From assembly GCA_964593705.1 (NCBI GenBank), contig CAZQIV010000151.1:1-15027 (forward strand): a DNA stretch of 15,027 nucleotides. The letters are read 5' to 3'. Shown here in pieces: positions 7,901 through 13,421 of the stretch. Source of the DNA: SABY01 sp964593705. Lineage in GTDB: Bacteria > Bacteroidota > Bacteroidia > Bacteroidales > 4484-276. The notes beneath the pieces are model-generated. The model saw only the letters and a program-made list of their open reading frames with translations. It was not told the DNA's origin and ran no database searches. The translations under genes and the position numbers were made by a program. How positions within the stretch are numbered: the stretch's first letter is position 1; the number at the start of each line of letters is the position of its first letter.

Positions 7901-9465
7901 TAAGGCCCAATGGAAGCCGGTTTACTTCACTTCATGCCTTGCAGGATTCGCTCTGGTTTTATGCTCCTGCAGCAACTTTTAACCTCACCAATAATGTGCT
8001 CACTACAAAGGAGGTGAAATATATTAAGGTTGCAGATGCTGCAATTTTCCCCGGAAACGGCATTGTAGAAATCAAGAGTGGTGCAGCCATTACCCCTTTG
8101 ATTGATGCCATGATTATTGCTGACACTATAAATAAAATTCATCAAATTACGAATGCGGCAGTTAAAATCGAATCGAGGTATTCATACAAAGCTGCCGGAA
8201 CCTATACCTATTTTAATCTTGTGGATGAAACCCAGGTCATCGACTTCGATCGAATACGGGTAGATACCAGTTATCATACGATTGCCGAAGGGAAAATTTT
8301 ACCTGGGCAGAGCTTTATGTTCAGCCCGCGATTTACCTTCCAGGGCGAAGTTATGCTTAATGCCCGCGAACCGGAACTTTATTTCGATGGTGCCTATCAA
8401 ATTGTGCAGGATTGCAACCCTGCCCTTTCGAAATGGGTCAAATTCAAGGATCAGATCAAGCCCGACAGCCTTGCATTTCCCGTATCCCGCCAACCTGAGG
8501 AATACGGCAAGAATAGATTGTATGCAGGATTTTTTCATTCGAACGAAGAAAACAGTGTGTATCCGGCGTTTCTTTCAAAAAAATCCTACTACAGCGACAC
8601 CCTTATGATAACAGTTGAAGGAGCAATAACAGCACGAAAAAAAGGGGACGAATTTTTAATTGCAGCACCCGAAGAAATTGATATAGAAGAAGGCAAAACC
8701 CCATTAGGGCCATACATGACTTTCGACAACAATGACTGTAAAATTACAGCTTCCGGGCCGGTGAGTTTTGGAACAGATTTCGGCAAAGTTGAAATGCAGG
8801 CTTTTGGACAAACCGAACATTTCGTCATTCCCGATTCTACATTATTTCACGTGTTTATTACACTCGATTTCTATTTTAACGATGAAGCACTTGAACATTT
8901 ATCATCAAGCCTCAATGCAGCCAACACCAAAGGCCTGAAGCCTGCAAATCCTGTTGCCGGAATTGCCTACAGGCAGCTTCTCGGCACACAGGGTGCAACA
9001 GATTTTGTTTTTGATTTGAACAGTTTTGGTTCATCCCGGAATTTGCCCGATGCACTAAATAAAAGTATTGTAATTTCTGATGTTACACTTTCATATCACC
9101 CCGAATCCAGATCGTTTATCTCGGTAGGACAAATTGGCATTGGTTTGATTAACGGAAAAACCATCAATAAATATTTCGAAGGCAACCTGGAAATTGTAAG
9201 GAAAAGAAGCGGGGATATTATCCAGCTTTATATTGAGATCGATCGCCGGAACTGGTACTTTTTCAACCATACCGGAAACCTGATGCAAACAATTTCTTCG
9301 AGAAACGATTACAACAGGCTCATCACTGATGAAAAAGCCAAAAAAAGAACCGATAAGGCAAAGAAAGGCGAAACTGCATATCGCTACATCATCTCAACAA
9401 ATCAAAAAAAGAATCGCTTCCTGCGGGAAGTGCGAACAATAAATCCAAACGAAGAGGATGAATAA
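4930..9465 (+). CDS. Large exported envelope protein of unknown function
   Basis: 1511 residues; I do not recognise the family. The N-terminus MKFKLWLILITFLMASSFVKG is a classical signal peptide, cleaved probably near residue 21, with no lipobox Cys. Residues about 25-150 look helical. From about 150 onward the sequence is mostly alternating hydrophobic/polar beta-strand-like segments rich in Asp, Ser, Thr and Phe, including a Gly/Trp/Tyr-rich patch at about 198-223 (SYYPTSADWFGKSGKITWER). A more helical, winged-helix-like insert lies at about 458-545 and is followed by more beta-rich sequence to about 1440. The C-terminus (about 1465-1505) is basic and charged. No transmembrane anchor, T9SS sorting domain or catalytic motif is visible, which suggests a periplasmic or envelope-associated scaffold; a long beta-jellyroll or OstA/AsmA-like fold is speculation. 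plsY follows after 3 bp, so they are probably one transcript. No frameshift is seen. Confidence 0.85.
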   Translation: MKFKLWLILITFLMASSFVKGQVLRSFTPDSITFIEELYSHFNRISNKENKNEALETLETFQQLWMAETFAPKEKQAIYTLSNFMLSGRVKTFPHFQYFLESLLLLKNQNFKNNQQMMWLEGLKQSLENSNSLKDYNAIIEFSVSLLSNNILYSTRVFTWQAEDTKFRFNIDSVFHVDFESTNLMCSTKLDSAIIYNTSGSYYPTSADWFGKSGKITWERAGLDSDKVFARFGEYHISLKSSPFTIKNVNFYNLNLFPDPLPGTLTDKISSDVVEPESTNYPFFKSTVRKLFIPDIFKDIDYEGGFAMKGANILGESDESSISQLTFKRAYRDKNGKYDLLVARSNTFIIKPDLIMASRVRVAIYHQDDSIFHSAVQFKYSDKNREVSLFRKKEGIMESLYFDTFHNVDIDCEAVYWKMDEPEIRFRSIMGIQPKSEARFISDKYFIEQQYDMLQGLDLVHPLIVIYNFANKYKRESFFVYELAKFMKMPENQVERQMIRLAKYGFVFYNTDSKQVIINDKLYHYIAAKNGRADYDVISFFSVAKNEDNATLNLDNFDMKIRGVPRIFISDSQSVYIYPTKEEVILRKNKDFLFSGKVEVGLFEFKATDCLFEYDTFKLNMPNIDEMRFKVRAFDDKEGEVNFVDVKTVISDISGELFIDFPSNKNSLRDFPEYPIFKSNSESYVFYNQDSIHNNAYNPETFNYLVRPFTINKLADYSNVDLQFGGSLSTAGIFPPEVSLPLHVMPDYSLGFQIISPSRGYPVYGGKGTFYDTVTLSNSGLRASGTIEYLNTVSKGKNILLYPDSAIGKLDEFTMTKKETPGAKFPSVSGQNLTQLWLPYQDSLMLETTDSSFVLFDDKARLTGSLTLASSVMTGTGKLDFHKASAISNGYTFGAESFMADTLDLTIKDLNEEALAFSTTSFSANVDFETQSGNFKSVTDTSMIEFPITRYAADLDEFDWYMNRGEIKLKSSAINSETDISTLSLREMMDIRPNGSRFTSLHALQDSLWFYAPAATFNLTNNVLTTKEVKYIKVADAAIFPGNGIVEIKSGAAITPLIDAMIIADTINKIHQITNAAVKIESRYSYKAAGTYTYFNLVDETQVIDFDRIRVDTSYHTIAEGKILPGQSFMFSPRFTFQGEVMLNAREPELYFDGAYQIVQDCNPALSKWVKFKDQIKPDSLAFPVSRQPEEYGKNRLYAGFFHSNEENSVYPAFLSKKSYYSDTLMITVEGAITARKKGDEFLIAAPEEIDIEEGKTPLGPYMTFDNNDCKITASGPVSFGTDFGKVEMQAFGQTEHFVIPDSTLFHVFITLDFYFNDEALEHLSSSLNAANTKGLKPANPVAGIAYRQLLGTQGATDFVFDLNSFGSSRNLPDALNKSIVISDVTLSYHPESRSFISVGQIGIGLINGKTINKYFEGNLEIVRKRSGDIIQLYIEIDRRNWYFFNHTGNLMQTISSRNDYNRLITDEKAKKRTDKAKKGETAYRYIISTNQKKNRFLREVRTINPNEEDE

Positions 9466-9468
9466 AAT

Positions 9469-10101
9469 ATGGAAATAATAGCTGCAATTTCAGGAATACT
9501 TCTGGCCTATTTGCTGGGATCGATACCCACAGCCGTATGGGTAGGGAAAACATTTTACGGAATCGATGTACGAACACAAGGCAGTGGGAATGCCGGCGCC
9601 ACAAATACCATCAGGGTGCTGGGGGCAAAAGCCGGAGTTCCAGTCCTGATATTGGATGTATTTAAAGGATGGCTTGCAGTTTTTTTGGCCGGAGTTTTCA
9701 TTGCCGATGGTTTTAGCGAATCACAAATTAACATCATCCAAATTATAGCTGCGCTTGCTGCTGTACTTGGGCACGTATTCCCTTTATTCGCCGGGTTTCG
9801 CGGAGGCAAAGGCATTGCTACTTTGCTCGGGGTTGGTATTGCGCTCTATCCTGCTGCCGTACTGGTTGTTGTTGGGATATTTGTTTTGATGCTCGTCATC
9901 ACAAAATACGTTTCACTTTCTTCAATAACAGCATCAATAAGTTTTCCGTTCCTTGTAATTTTTCTTTTTAATCCGGGATCAACGGCCTTAATTGTTCTTT
10001 CGATTTTTGTTGGAATTTTTGTTCCCATCACCCACCGAAAAAACATTACACGGCTTCTCAAGGGGACAGAATCAAAATTCAGTTTGAAAAAGAAGAAATA
10101 A
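9469..10101 (+). CDS. plsY: Glycerol-3-phosphate acyltransferase PlsY
   Basis: 210 residues. This integral inner-membrane enzyme transfers the acyl group from acyl-phosphate to glycerol-3-phosphate, the first committed step of phospholipid synthesis. The three family motifs are present: GSGNAGATNTIR (38-49), HVFPLFAGFRGGKGIAT (102-118) with the phosphate-binding GGKG, and PITHRKNITRLLKGTE (186-201). Five or so hydrophobic spans alternate with these cytoplasm- or membrane-edge motifs. The tail is Lys-rich. The ATG at 9469 lies 3 bp after the stop of the 1511-residue gene, so the pair is almost certainly co-transcribed. A 5-bp hairpin with a 3-base loop (10107-10119) lies just past the stop, but it lacks a T-tract directly behind it. 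Confidence 0.96.
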   Translation: MEIIAAISGILLAYLLGSIPTAVWVGKTFYGIDVRTQGSGNAGATNTIRVLGAKAGVPVLILDVFKGWLAVFLAGVFIADGFSESQINIIQIIAALAAVLGHVFPLFAGFRGGKGIATLLGVGIALYPAAVLVVVGIFVLMLVITKYVSLSSITASISFPFLVIFLFNPGSTALIVLSIFVGIFVPITHRKNITRLLKGTESKFSLKKKK

Positions 10102-10162
10102 GAAAAATGGTTCTACCATCTTTGCGAAACTATTTTTGTAATTAAAAATTTTATTCTTAAAC

Positions 10163-10261
10163 AGTCCACAGTTGGCAGTCCACAGTTGGCAATTTCAAGC
10201 GACTGAAAACTGTGAACTGGAGACTGAAGACTGTGAACTGAAGACTGAAGACTGAAGACTT
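10163..10261. repeat. Tandem simple repeats AGTCCACAGTTGGC and GACTGAA-type
   Basis: Two perfect 14-bp copies of AGTCCACAGTTGGC occupy 10163-10190. After a 10-bp spacer come two 21-bp units, GACTGAAAACTGTGAACTGG plus A (10201-10221) and its 2-mismatch copy (10222-10242), then GACTGAA twice and GACTT. CCACAGTT in the left block can pair with AACTGTG in the right block, so the transcript could fold into alternative hairpins. No coding potential. Confidence 0.8.
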
Positions 10262-10295
10262 AAAAAAAGGTTGATAACATTTTAAAAAATTAGGA

Positions 10296-10326
10296 TTGTT
10301 CTAATGGGTTGAAATCATTACTTTTG
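10296..10326 (+). promoter_or_regulatory. Bacteroidota-type promoter of dnaN
   Basis: TTG at 10296-10298 and TACTTTTG at 10319-10326 match the -33 and -7 (TAnnTTTG) elements recognised by the primary sigma factor of this phylum, with a 20-bp spacer. Transcription would start near 10333, giving a leader of roughly 50 nt before the dnaN ATG at 10385. Confidence 0.7.
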
Positions 10327-10384
10327 CGAAACTTTTTTTTTAATTAGCTTTAGCTTAACAAAAATCATTTAAAATATTCAGAAA

Positions 10385-11512
10385 ATGAAGTTCATTGTAT
10401 CGAGTGCTTTATTAGTAAAAAATTTGCAGGCCATTGGCGGAGTAGTAAGTTCTAACAACACACTCCCCATCCTTGACGATTTTCTTTTTGAGATCAACGA
10501 AGGTACACTCCGGGTTACAGCCTCCGATCTGGAAACAACAATGTCGGTATTGATGAAACTCACCTTGAGTGAGGATGAGGGAAAAGTGGCCATTCCCGCC
10601 AGAATATTGATCGACACCCTGAAAACATTTGCAGATGTGCCGGTAACTTTCACCATTAATGAAGAAAATTTTTCGGTGGAAATGACGGCAGGTGAAGGAA
10701 AATACAAACTCAACGGGCACAACGGAAACGAATATCCCGAAACTCCGGTTATTGAGGATGGCAGTTCCTTCGAAATGACAGCCGACAGCCTTGCCGAAGC
10801 AATTACCAAAACTGTTTTTGCCGCCGGAAACGATGAGTTGAGGCCTGTAATGTCGGGCGTGTTAATGGAACTTACCGAAGACAGCATCTCTTTTGTCGCA
10901 ACCGATGCGCACAAACTGGTCAGGTATTCAAGAAACGATATTAAACCTCAAAAAGAAGAATCGATTATACTGCCCACAAAACCACTCAACCAGATTAAAA
11001 GCATTCTGATGTCGGTTGATGGGAGTGTGAAGGTTGAATACAATCAAAAAAATGCCTTCTTCGCATTTGGAAATATTCAATTGCTTTGCAAACTCATCGT
11101 GGGAAAATATCCGAACTATCGGGCTGTAATCCCTGCCGAAAACCCCAACAAACTGCAATTGGAAAGATCGCTATTGCTGAATACCATCAAGCGTGTATCG
11201 CTCTTTGCCAACCAGTCAACACACCAAATCAGATTCAAAATTTCGGGGCAATCACTCGAGCTTTCAGCCGAGGACATTGATTACTCGAACGAAGCTGTTG
11301 AAACCATCAACTGTAATTATGATGGCGAAGATCTGGAAATCGGATTCAACTCTAAGTTTTTACAGGAAATGCTCAGCAATGCCAGCACCAAAGAAATTTT
11401 AATGGAAATGTCGCAGCCCAACCGTGCAGGCCTAATCCATCCTATCGAAACCCAGGAACATTCAGAAGAATCGATCTTAATGCTCGTAATGCCCGTGATG
11501 CTTAACAGTTAG
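10385..11512 (+). CDS. dnaN: DNA polymerase III subunit beta (sliding clamp)
   Basis: 375 residues, the usual clamp length. The protein forms a ring-shaped dimer around DNA and tethers the replicative polymerase and its partners. Recognisable elements: N-terminal MKFIVSSALLVKNLQAIGGV and NNTLPILDDFLFE (24-36); the domain 2 signature ELRPVMSGVLMEL (151-163) followed by VATDAHKLVRYS (171-182); LPTKPLNQIKSIL (196-208); and KYPNYRAVIP (241-250). The C-terminus LVMPVMLNS corresponds to the conserved MPM-type strand that forms the client-binding cleft. dnaN stands alone here, without dnaA, recF or gyrB next to it, so the window gives no evidence for the replication origin. It has its own promoter and terminator. 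Confidence 0.97.
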   Translation: MKFIVSSALLVKNLQAIGGVVSSNNTLPILDDFLFEINEGTLRVTASDLETTMSVLMKLTLSEDEGKVAIPARILIDTLKTFADVPVTFTINEENFSVEMTAGEGKYKLNGHNGNEYPETPVIEDGSSFEMTADSLAEAITKTVFAAGNDELRPVMSGVLMELTEDSISFVATDAHKLVRYSRNDIKPQKEESIILPTKPLNQIKSILMSVDGSVKVEYNQKNAFFAFGNIQLLCKLIVGKYPNYRAVIPAENPNKLQLERSLLLNTIKRVSLFANQSTHQIRFKISGQSLELSAEDIDYSNEAVETINCNYDGEDLEIGFNSKFLQEMLSNASTKEILMEMSQPNRAGLIHPIETQEHSEESILMLVMPVMLNS

Positions 11513-11526
11513 AACAAGATTTTAAT

Positions 11527-11606
11527 AAGAGATGATCTCTCAAAACTTTTCGGCATTTATTTTCCCCGAATTGAGTTTTTAAAAGAGTTCATCTCTTTTT
11601 TTATTT
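11527..11606 (+). terminator. Intrinsic terminator after dnaN
   Basis: AAGAGATGA (11527-11535) pairs perfectly with TCATCTCTT (11589-11597), and a T-rich tract TTTTTTATTTA follows. The loop is long (about 53 nt) but contains internal pairing such as AAAACT with AGTTTT. The left arm can also fold locally as AGAGA-tga-TCTCT (11528-11540), so two structures compete. Confidence 0.65.
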
Positions 11607-11693
11607 AATAATGTCAAGCTACTAAATCTCAGGACTCCTTACTTTAGGTAAATCATGTGTCGTGAAAAATACATCTTAGTGAATCTTCATGCT

Positions 11694-11750
11694 CTCAGTG
11701 TCTTAGTGGTAACATATTAAATCTCACCACTAAGGCACAAGGACACTAAG
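11694..11750. repeat. Inverted repeat CTTAGTGGT/ACCACTAAG
   Basis: CTTAGTGGT (11702-11710) and ACCACTAAG (11726-11734) are exact complements. The pairing extends to AGTGTC (11697-11702) with GACACT (11742-11747), separated on the right by a short insertion. CTTAGTG words recur at 11675-11681. This is an interspersed noncoding repeat of a type often seen in environmental bacterial genomes; nothing else is evident in the rest of the 11607-11852 gap, and I found no convincing promoter for the next gene. Confidence 0.65.
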
Positions 11751-11852
11751 TAACACGAAGAAAAAAAATTGAACGGGCACACATTAAATTTACCTCAATA
11801 AAGTTGTAACTTATTAGGCGGGAGTTCTGAATCTAAACCTCAATCCACAACA

Positions 11853-12764
11853 ATGTCGATTATCGTAAAAAACATAAGCAAACTCTACGGCGATCAAAAA
11901 GCGCTCGATGAGGTGTCGTTGGAAATATCTCCGGGTAATATTGTCGGATTATTGGGCCCAAATGGTTCGGGGAAAACGACACTCATGAAAATCCTTACCT
12001 GCTTTATTCCGCCAACTACCGGGGAAGCTACCATGGATGGATTTGATATTTTTGATGATTCGCTTGAGATTAGAAAAATAATTGGATACCTGCCCGAAAA
12101 CAATCCACTTTACGAAGAAATGTATGTGCGCGAGTACCTTGAGTTTGCCGGTGGTATTCACAAAATCAAAAACCTTTCCGCTCGTGTTGATGAAATGATA
12201 CAGATAACCGGGCTTGAAGTTGAGAAAAGAAAAAAGATAGGCGAGCTCTCCAAAGGCTATAAGCAACGTGTCGGGCTTGCCCAGGCGCTAATCCACGATC
12301 CAAAAATCTTAATCCTCGATGAACCCACCTCAGGCCTCGACCCAAACCAGCTTGTCGAAATCAGGAACCTGATCAAAGCCATTGGCAAAGAAAAAACTGT
12401 GTTGCTCTCCACCCATATCATGCAGGAGGTTGAGGCAATTTGCGACCGGGCCATCATCATCAACAAAGGGAAAATTGTTGCCGATGATTCCACAGCAAAT
12501 CTGCAAACCATCAAACAGAAAGAAAACATCCTGCTTATCGAATTCAACAAAGCCATTGATGAGAAAAAACTTCACCAACTAAAAGGCGTGGATAAGATGG
12601 AGAATATAACAGGAAATGTTTGGAAAATAATTGTTGCCGCCGATAAAGATATCCGTCAGGATATTTTCGAATGGGCAGTAAGTGAAAAATTAAGTGTGCT
12701 TTCGCTCCAGAAAAAAGAACAATCGCTCGAACAAATATTTCAGGATTACACCAGGCAAAAGTAA
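11853..12764 (+). CDS. gldA: Gliding-motility ABC transporter ATP-binding subunit GldA
   Basis: 303 residues. Motifs: Walker A GPNGSGKT (35-42), IGYLPENNPLYEEMYVREYL (77-96), signature LSKGYKQRVGLAQAL (132-146), Walker B ILILDEP (152-158), D-loop GLDPNQLVEIR (161-171) and His188 in STHIMQEVEAICDR. The YLPE.NPLY..MYVREYL and GLDPNQLVEIR stretches are typical of GldA rather than generic NatA proteins. In gliding Bacteroidota, GldA acts with the membrane proteins GldF and GldG; those genes are not adjacent here, which is common. Presence of gldA does not by itself prove gliding, since non-motile relatives keep homologues. The C-terminal about 85 residues form the accessory domain, ending EQIFQDYTRQK. 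The paralogous ATPase at 1189-2118 differs clearly in sequence. Confidence 0.85.
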   Translation: MSIIVKNISKLYGDQKALDEVSLEISPGNIVGLLGPNGSGKTTLMKILTCFIPPTTGEATMDGFDIFDDSLEIRKIIGYLPENNPLYEEMYVREYLEFAGGIHKIKNLSARVDEMIQITGLEVEKRKKIGELSKGYKQRVGLAQALIHDPKILILDEPTSGLDPNQLVEIRNLIKAIGKEKTVLLSTHIMQEVEAICDRAIIINKGKIVADDSTANLQTIKQKENILLIEFNKAIDEKKLHQLKGVDKMENITGNVWKIIVAADKDIRQDIFEWAVSEKLSVLSLQKKEQSLEQIFQDYTRQK

Positions 12765-12908
12765 TTTTTGGTTTGCGTTAAGTTTTGAAAAACCCATTGA
12801 TTTTCCATCCCAAAAAAAATAGTTCTACTGCAAATTTCATGGAAAGGTATTGTCAAATACAATATATTTATTCTTTTTCTGATGAAATTTTTTTAATAGA
12901 TTTCTCTG

Positions 12909-13195
12909 CCGCAAATGCGTATAGCCGTCAGGTTAAGGAAATATTTGTGATTTTTGAGTAAGTGAATACTACACAAAAGGCTGAAAGCCTTTCATATCAA
13001 AAGGAGGAGCAACGCTCCTCTTTAGCACAGAAGGAATGATATCTTCAGGCTGAAGGCCTGATACAATTTTTTGTCCCAGGCTTTCAGCCTGGTAATCTTT
13101 ATGGTTATAATAACTTTTCTTTGATGTTCCAGGCTTTCAGCCTGCGTAACATATTTGGGAAATATGTTTAGCCTGACGGCTATGCGCACGTGCGG
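12909..13195. repeat. REP-like hairpin cluster bounded by inverted repeats
   Basis: The left end (12909-12932, containing ATAGCCGTCAGG) and the right end (13172-13195, containing CCTGACGGCTAT) are inverted repeats matching at 21 of 24 positions. Between them are five hairpins closed by 3-base loops: AAAGGCT (12976-12992), GAGGAGC-aac-GCTCCTC (13004-13020, extendable by 3 pairs), CAGGCT-gaa-GGCCTG (13046-13060), CCAGGCT-ttc-AGCCTGG (13076-13092) and CAGGCT-ttc-AGCCTG (13130-13144). A sixth, CATATTT-ggg-AAATATG (13150-13166), precedes the right end. No protein is encoded. This looks like a compound palindromic element of the REP/BIME type. The preceding 12765-12908 is AT-rich with only a minor GTATT/AATAC hairpin. 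Confidence 0.75.
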
Positions 13196-13264
13196 GAAGA
13201 AATCTATTCTTTTATGTACATTTATTTTGTATCCACAAAAATGGTAGTAGAACAAAATAATTTA

Positions 13265-13272
13265 TACTTTTG
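13265..13272 (+). promoter_or_regulatory. -7 promoter element of metK
   Basis: TACTTTTG matches the consensus TAnnTTTG and is followed by CAGCAC. The -33 position (about 13242) reads TGG rather than TTG, so the upstream element is weak. Transcription from here would give a leader of about 140 nt containing the riboswitch-like structure. Confidence 0.65.
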
Positions 13273-13278
13273 CAGCAC

Positions 13279-13304
13279 TTTCGGGAAGAAAGTAGAACCC
13301 GAAA
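13279..13304 (+). promoter_or_regulatory. Leader hairpin just upstream of the riboswitch
   Basis: TTTCGGG (13279-13285) pairs with CCCGAAA (13298-13304) around a 12-base loop. It would be the first structure in the metK transcript, and its 3' arm overlaps the first two bases of the riboswitch P1 stem, so the two may stack or compete. Confidence 0.5.
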
Positions 13305-13353
13305 ATGGAAAGATTTGATTGATTGCAACCATTTAAAAAAATGCTAAAACAAT
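13303..13353 (+). promoter_or_regulatory. SAM-II-class S-adenosylmethionine riboswitch in the metK leader
   Basis: The stretch fits the H-type pseudoknot of SAM-II aptamers. P1 is AAATGG (13303-13308) with CCATTT (13329-13334), 6 of 6 pairs. Its 20-nt loop contains GATTT (13312-13316) and ATTGCAA (13322-13328), both conserved in the aptamer of known structure as I recall it. After P1, GCTAAAA (13343-13349) matches the conserved 3' strand. Pseudoknot P2 pairs 13325-13326 (GC) with 13343-13344 (GC), keeps the U-U pair that contacts SAM (13324, 13345), and continues as ATTG (13318-13321) with CAAT (13350-13353), where the reference has CC/GG, a compensatory change. SAM-V shares this core and is an alternative label. 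The gene controlled, metK, makes the ligand. Confidence 0.82.
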
Positions 13354-13369
13354 ATGTTTTACCATCCTT

Positions 13370-13407
13370 CAATCAGCCTTCTTTCCCACATTGATTGTTT
13401 AATTTTT
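13370..13407 (+). terminator. Possible weak riboswitch-controlled terminator
   Basis: CAATCA (13370-13375) pairs with TGATTG (13392-13397), followed by TTTAATTTTT (13398-13407). The stem is short and AT-rich with a 16-base loop, so alone it is weak. CAATCA is also complementary to TGATTG inside the aptamer loop (13316-13321), which would provide an alternative pairing when SAM is absent. This is inference from complementarity only. Confidence 0.35.
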
Positions 13408-13421
13408 AAAACTAATTTACA

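Larger units (their letters stand above)
10121..10346 (+). repeat. 24-bp direct repeats of a promoter-like segment flanking simple repeats
   Basis: TTTGCGAAACTATTTTTGTAATTA at 10121-10144 recurs at 10323-10346 with 2 mismatches in 24. The right copy is the end of the dnaN -7 box and the region just after it; the left copy is preceded by CATC, a degenerate form of the same box. Between them lies the 'agtccacagttggc/gactgaa' repeat block. The arrangement suggests a duplicated promoter region or an insertion flanked by a duplication. Confidence 0.5.

Noticed and set aside
10378..10914. 178-codon open frame antisense to dnaN, and other long antisense frames within metK, gldA and plsY
   Set aside because: They are mirror frames of strongly conserved genes, with no recognisable domains.
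10385..11512. dnaN as a marker of the replication origin
   Set aside because: No dnaA, DnaA-box cluster, recF or gyrB is visible nearby; in this phylum dnaN is often away from the origin.
12765..13264. tRNA or other structured RNA gene in the gldA-metK gap
   Set aside because: The visible pairing is a series of short 3-base-loop hairpins with no cloverleaf or T-loop consensus.
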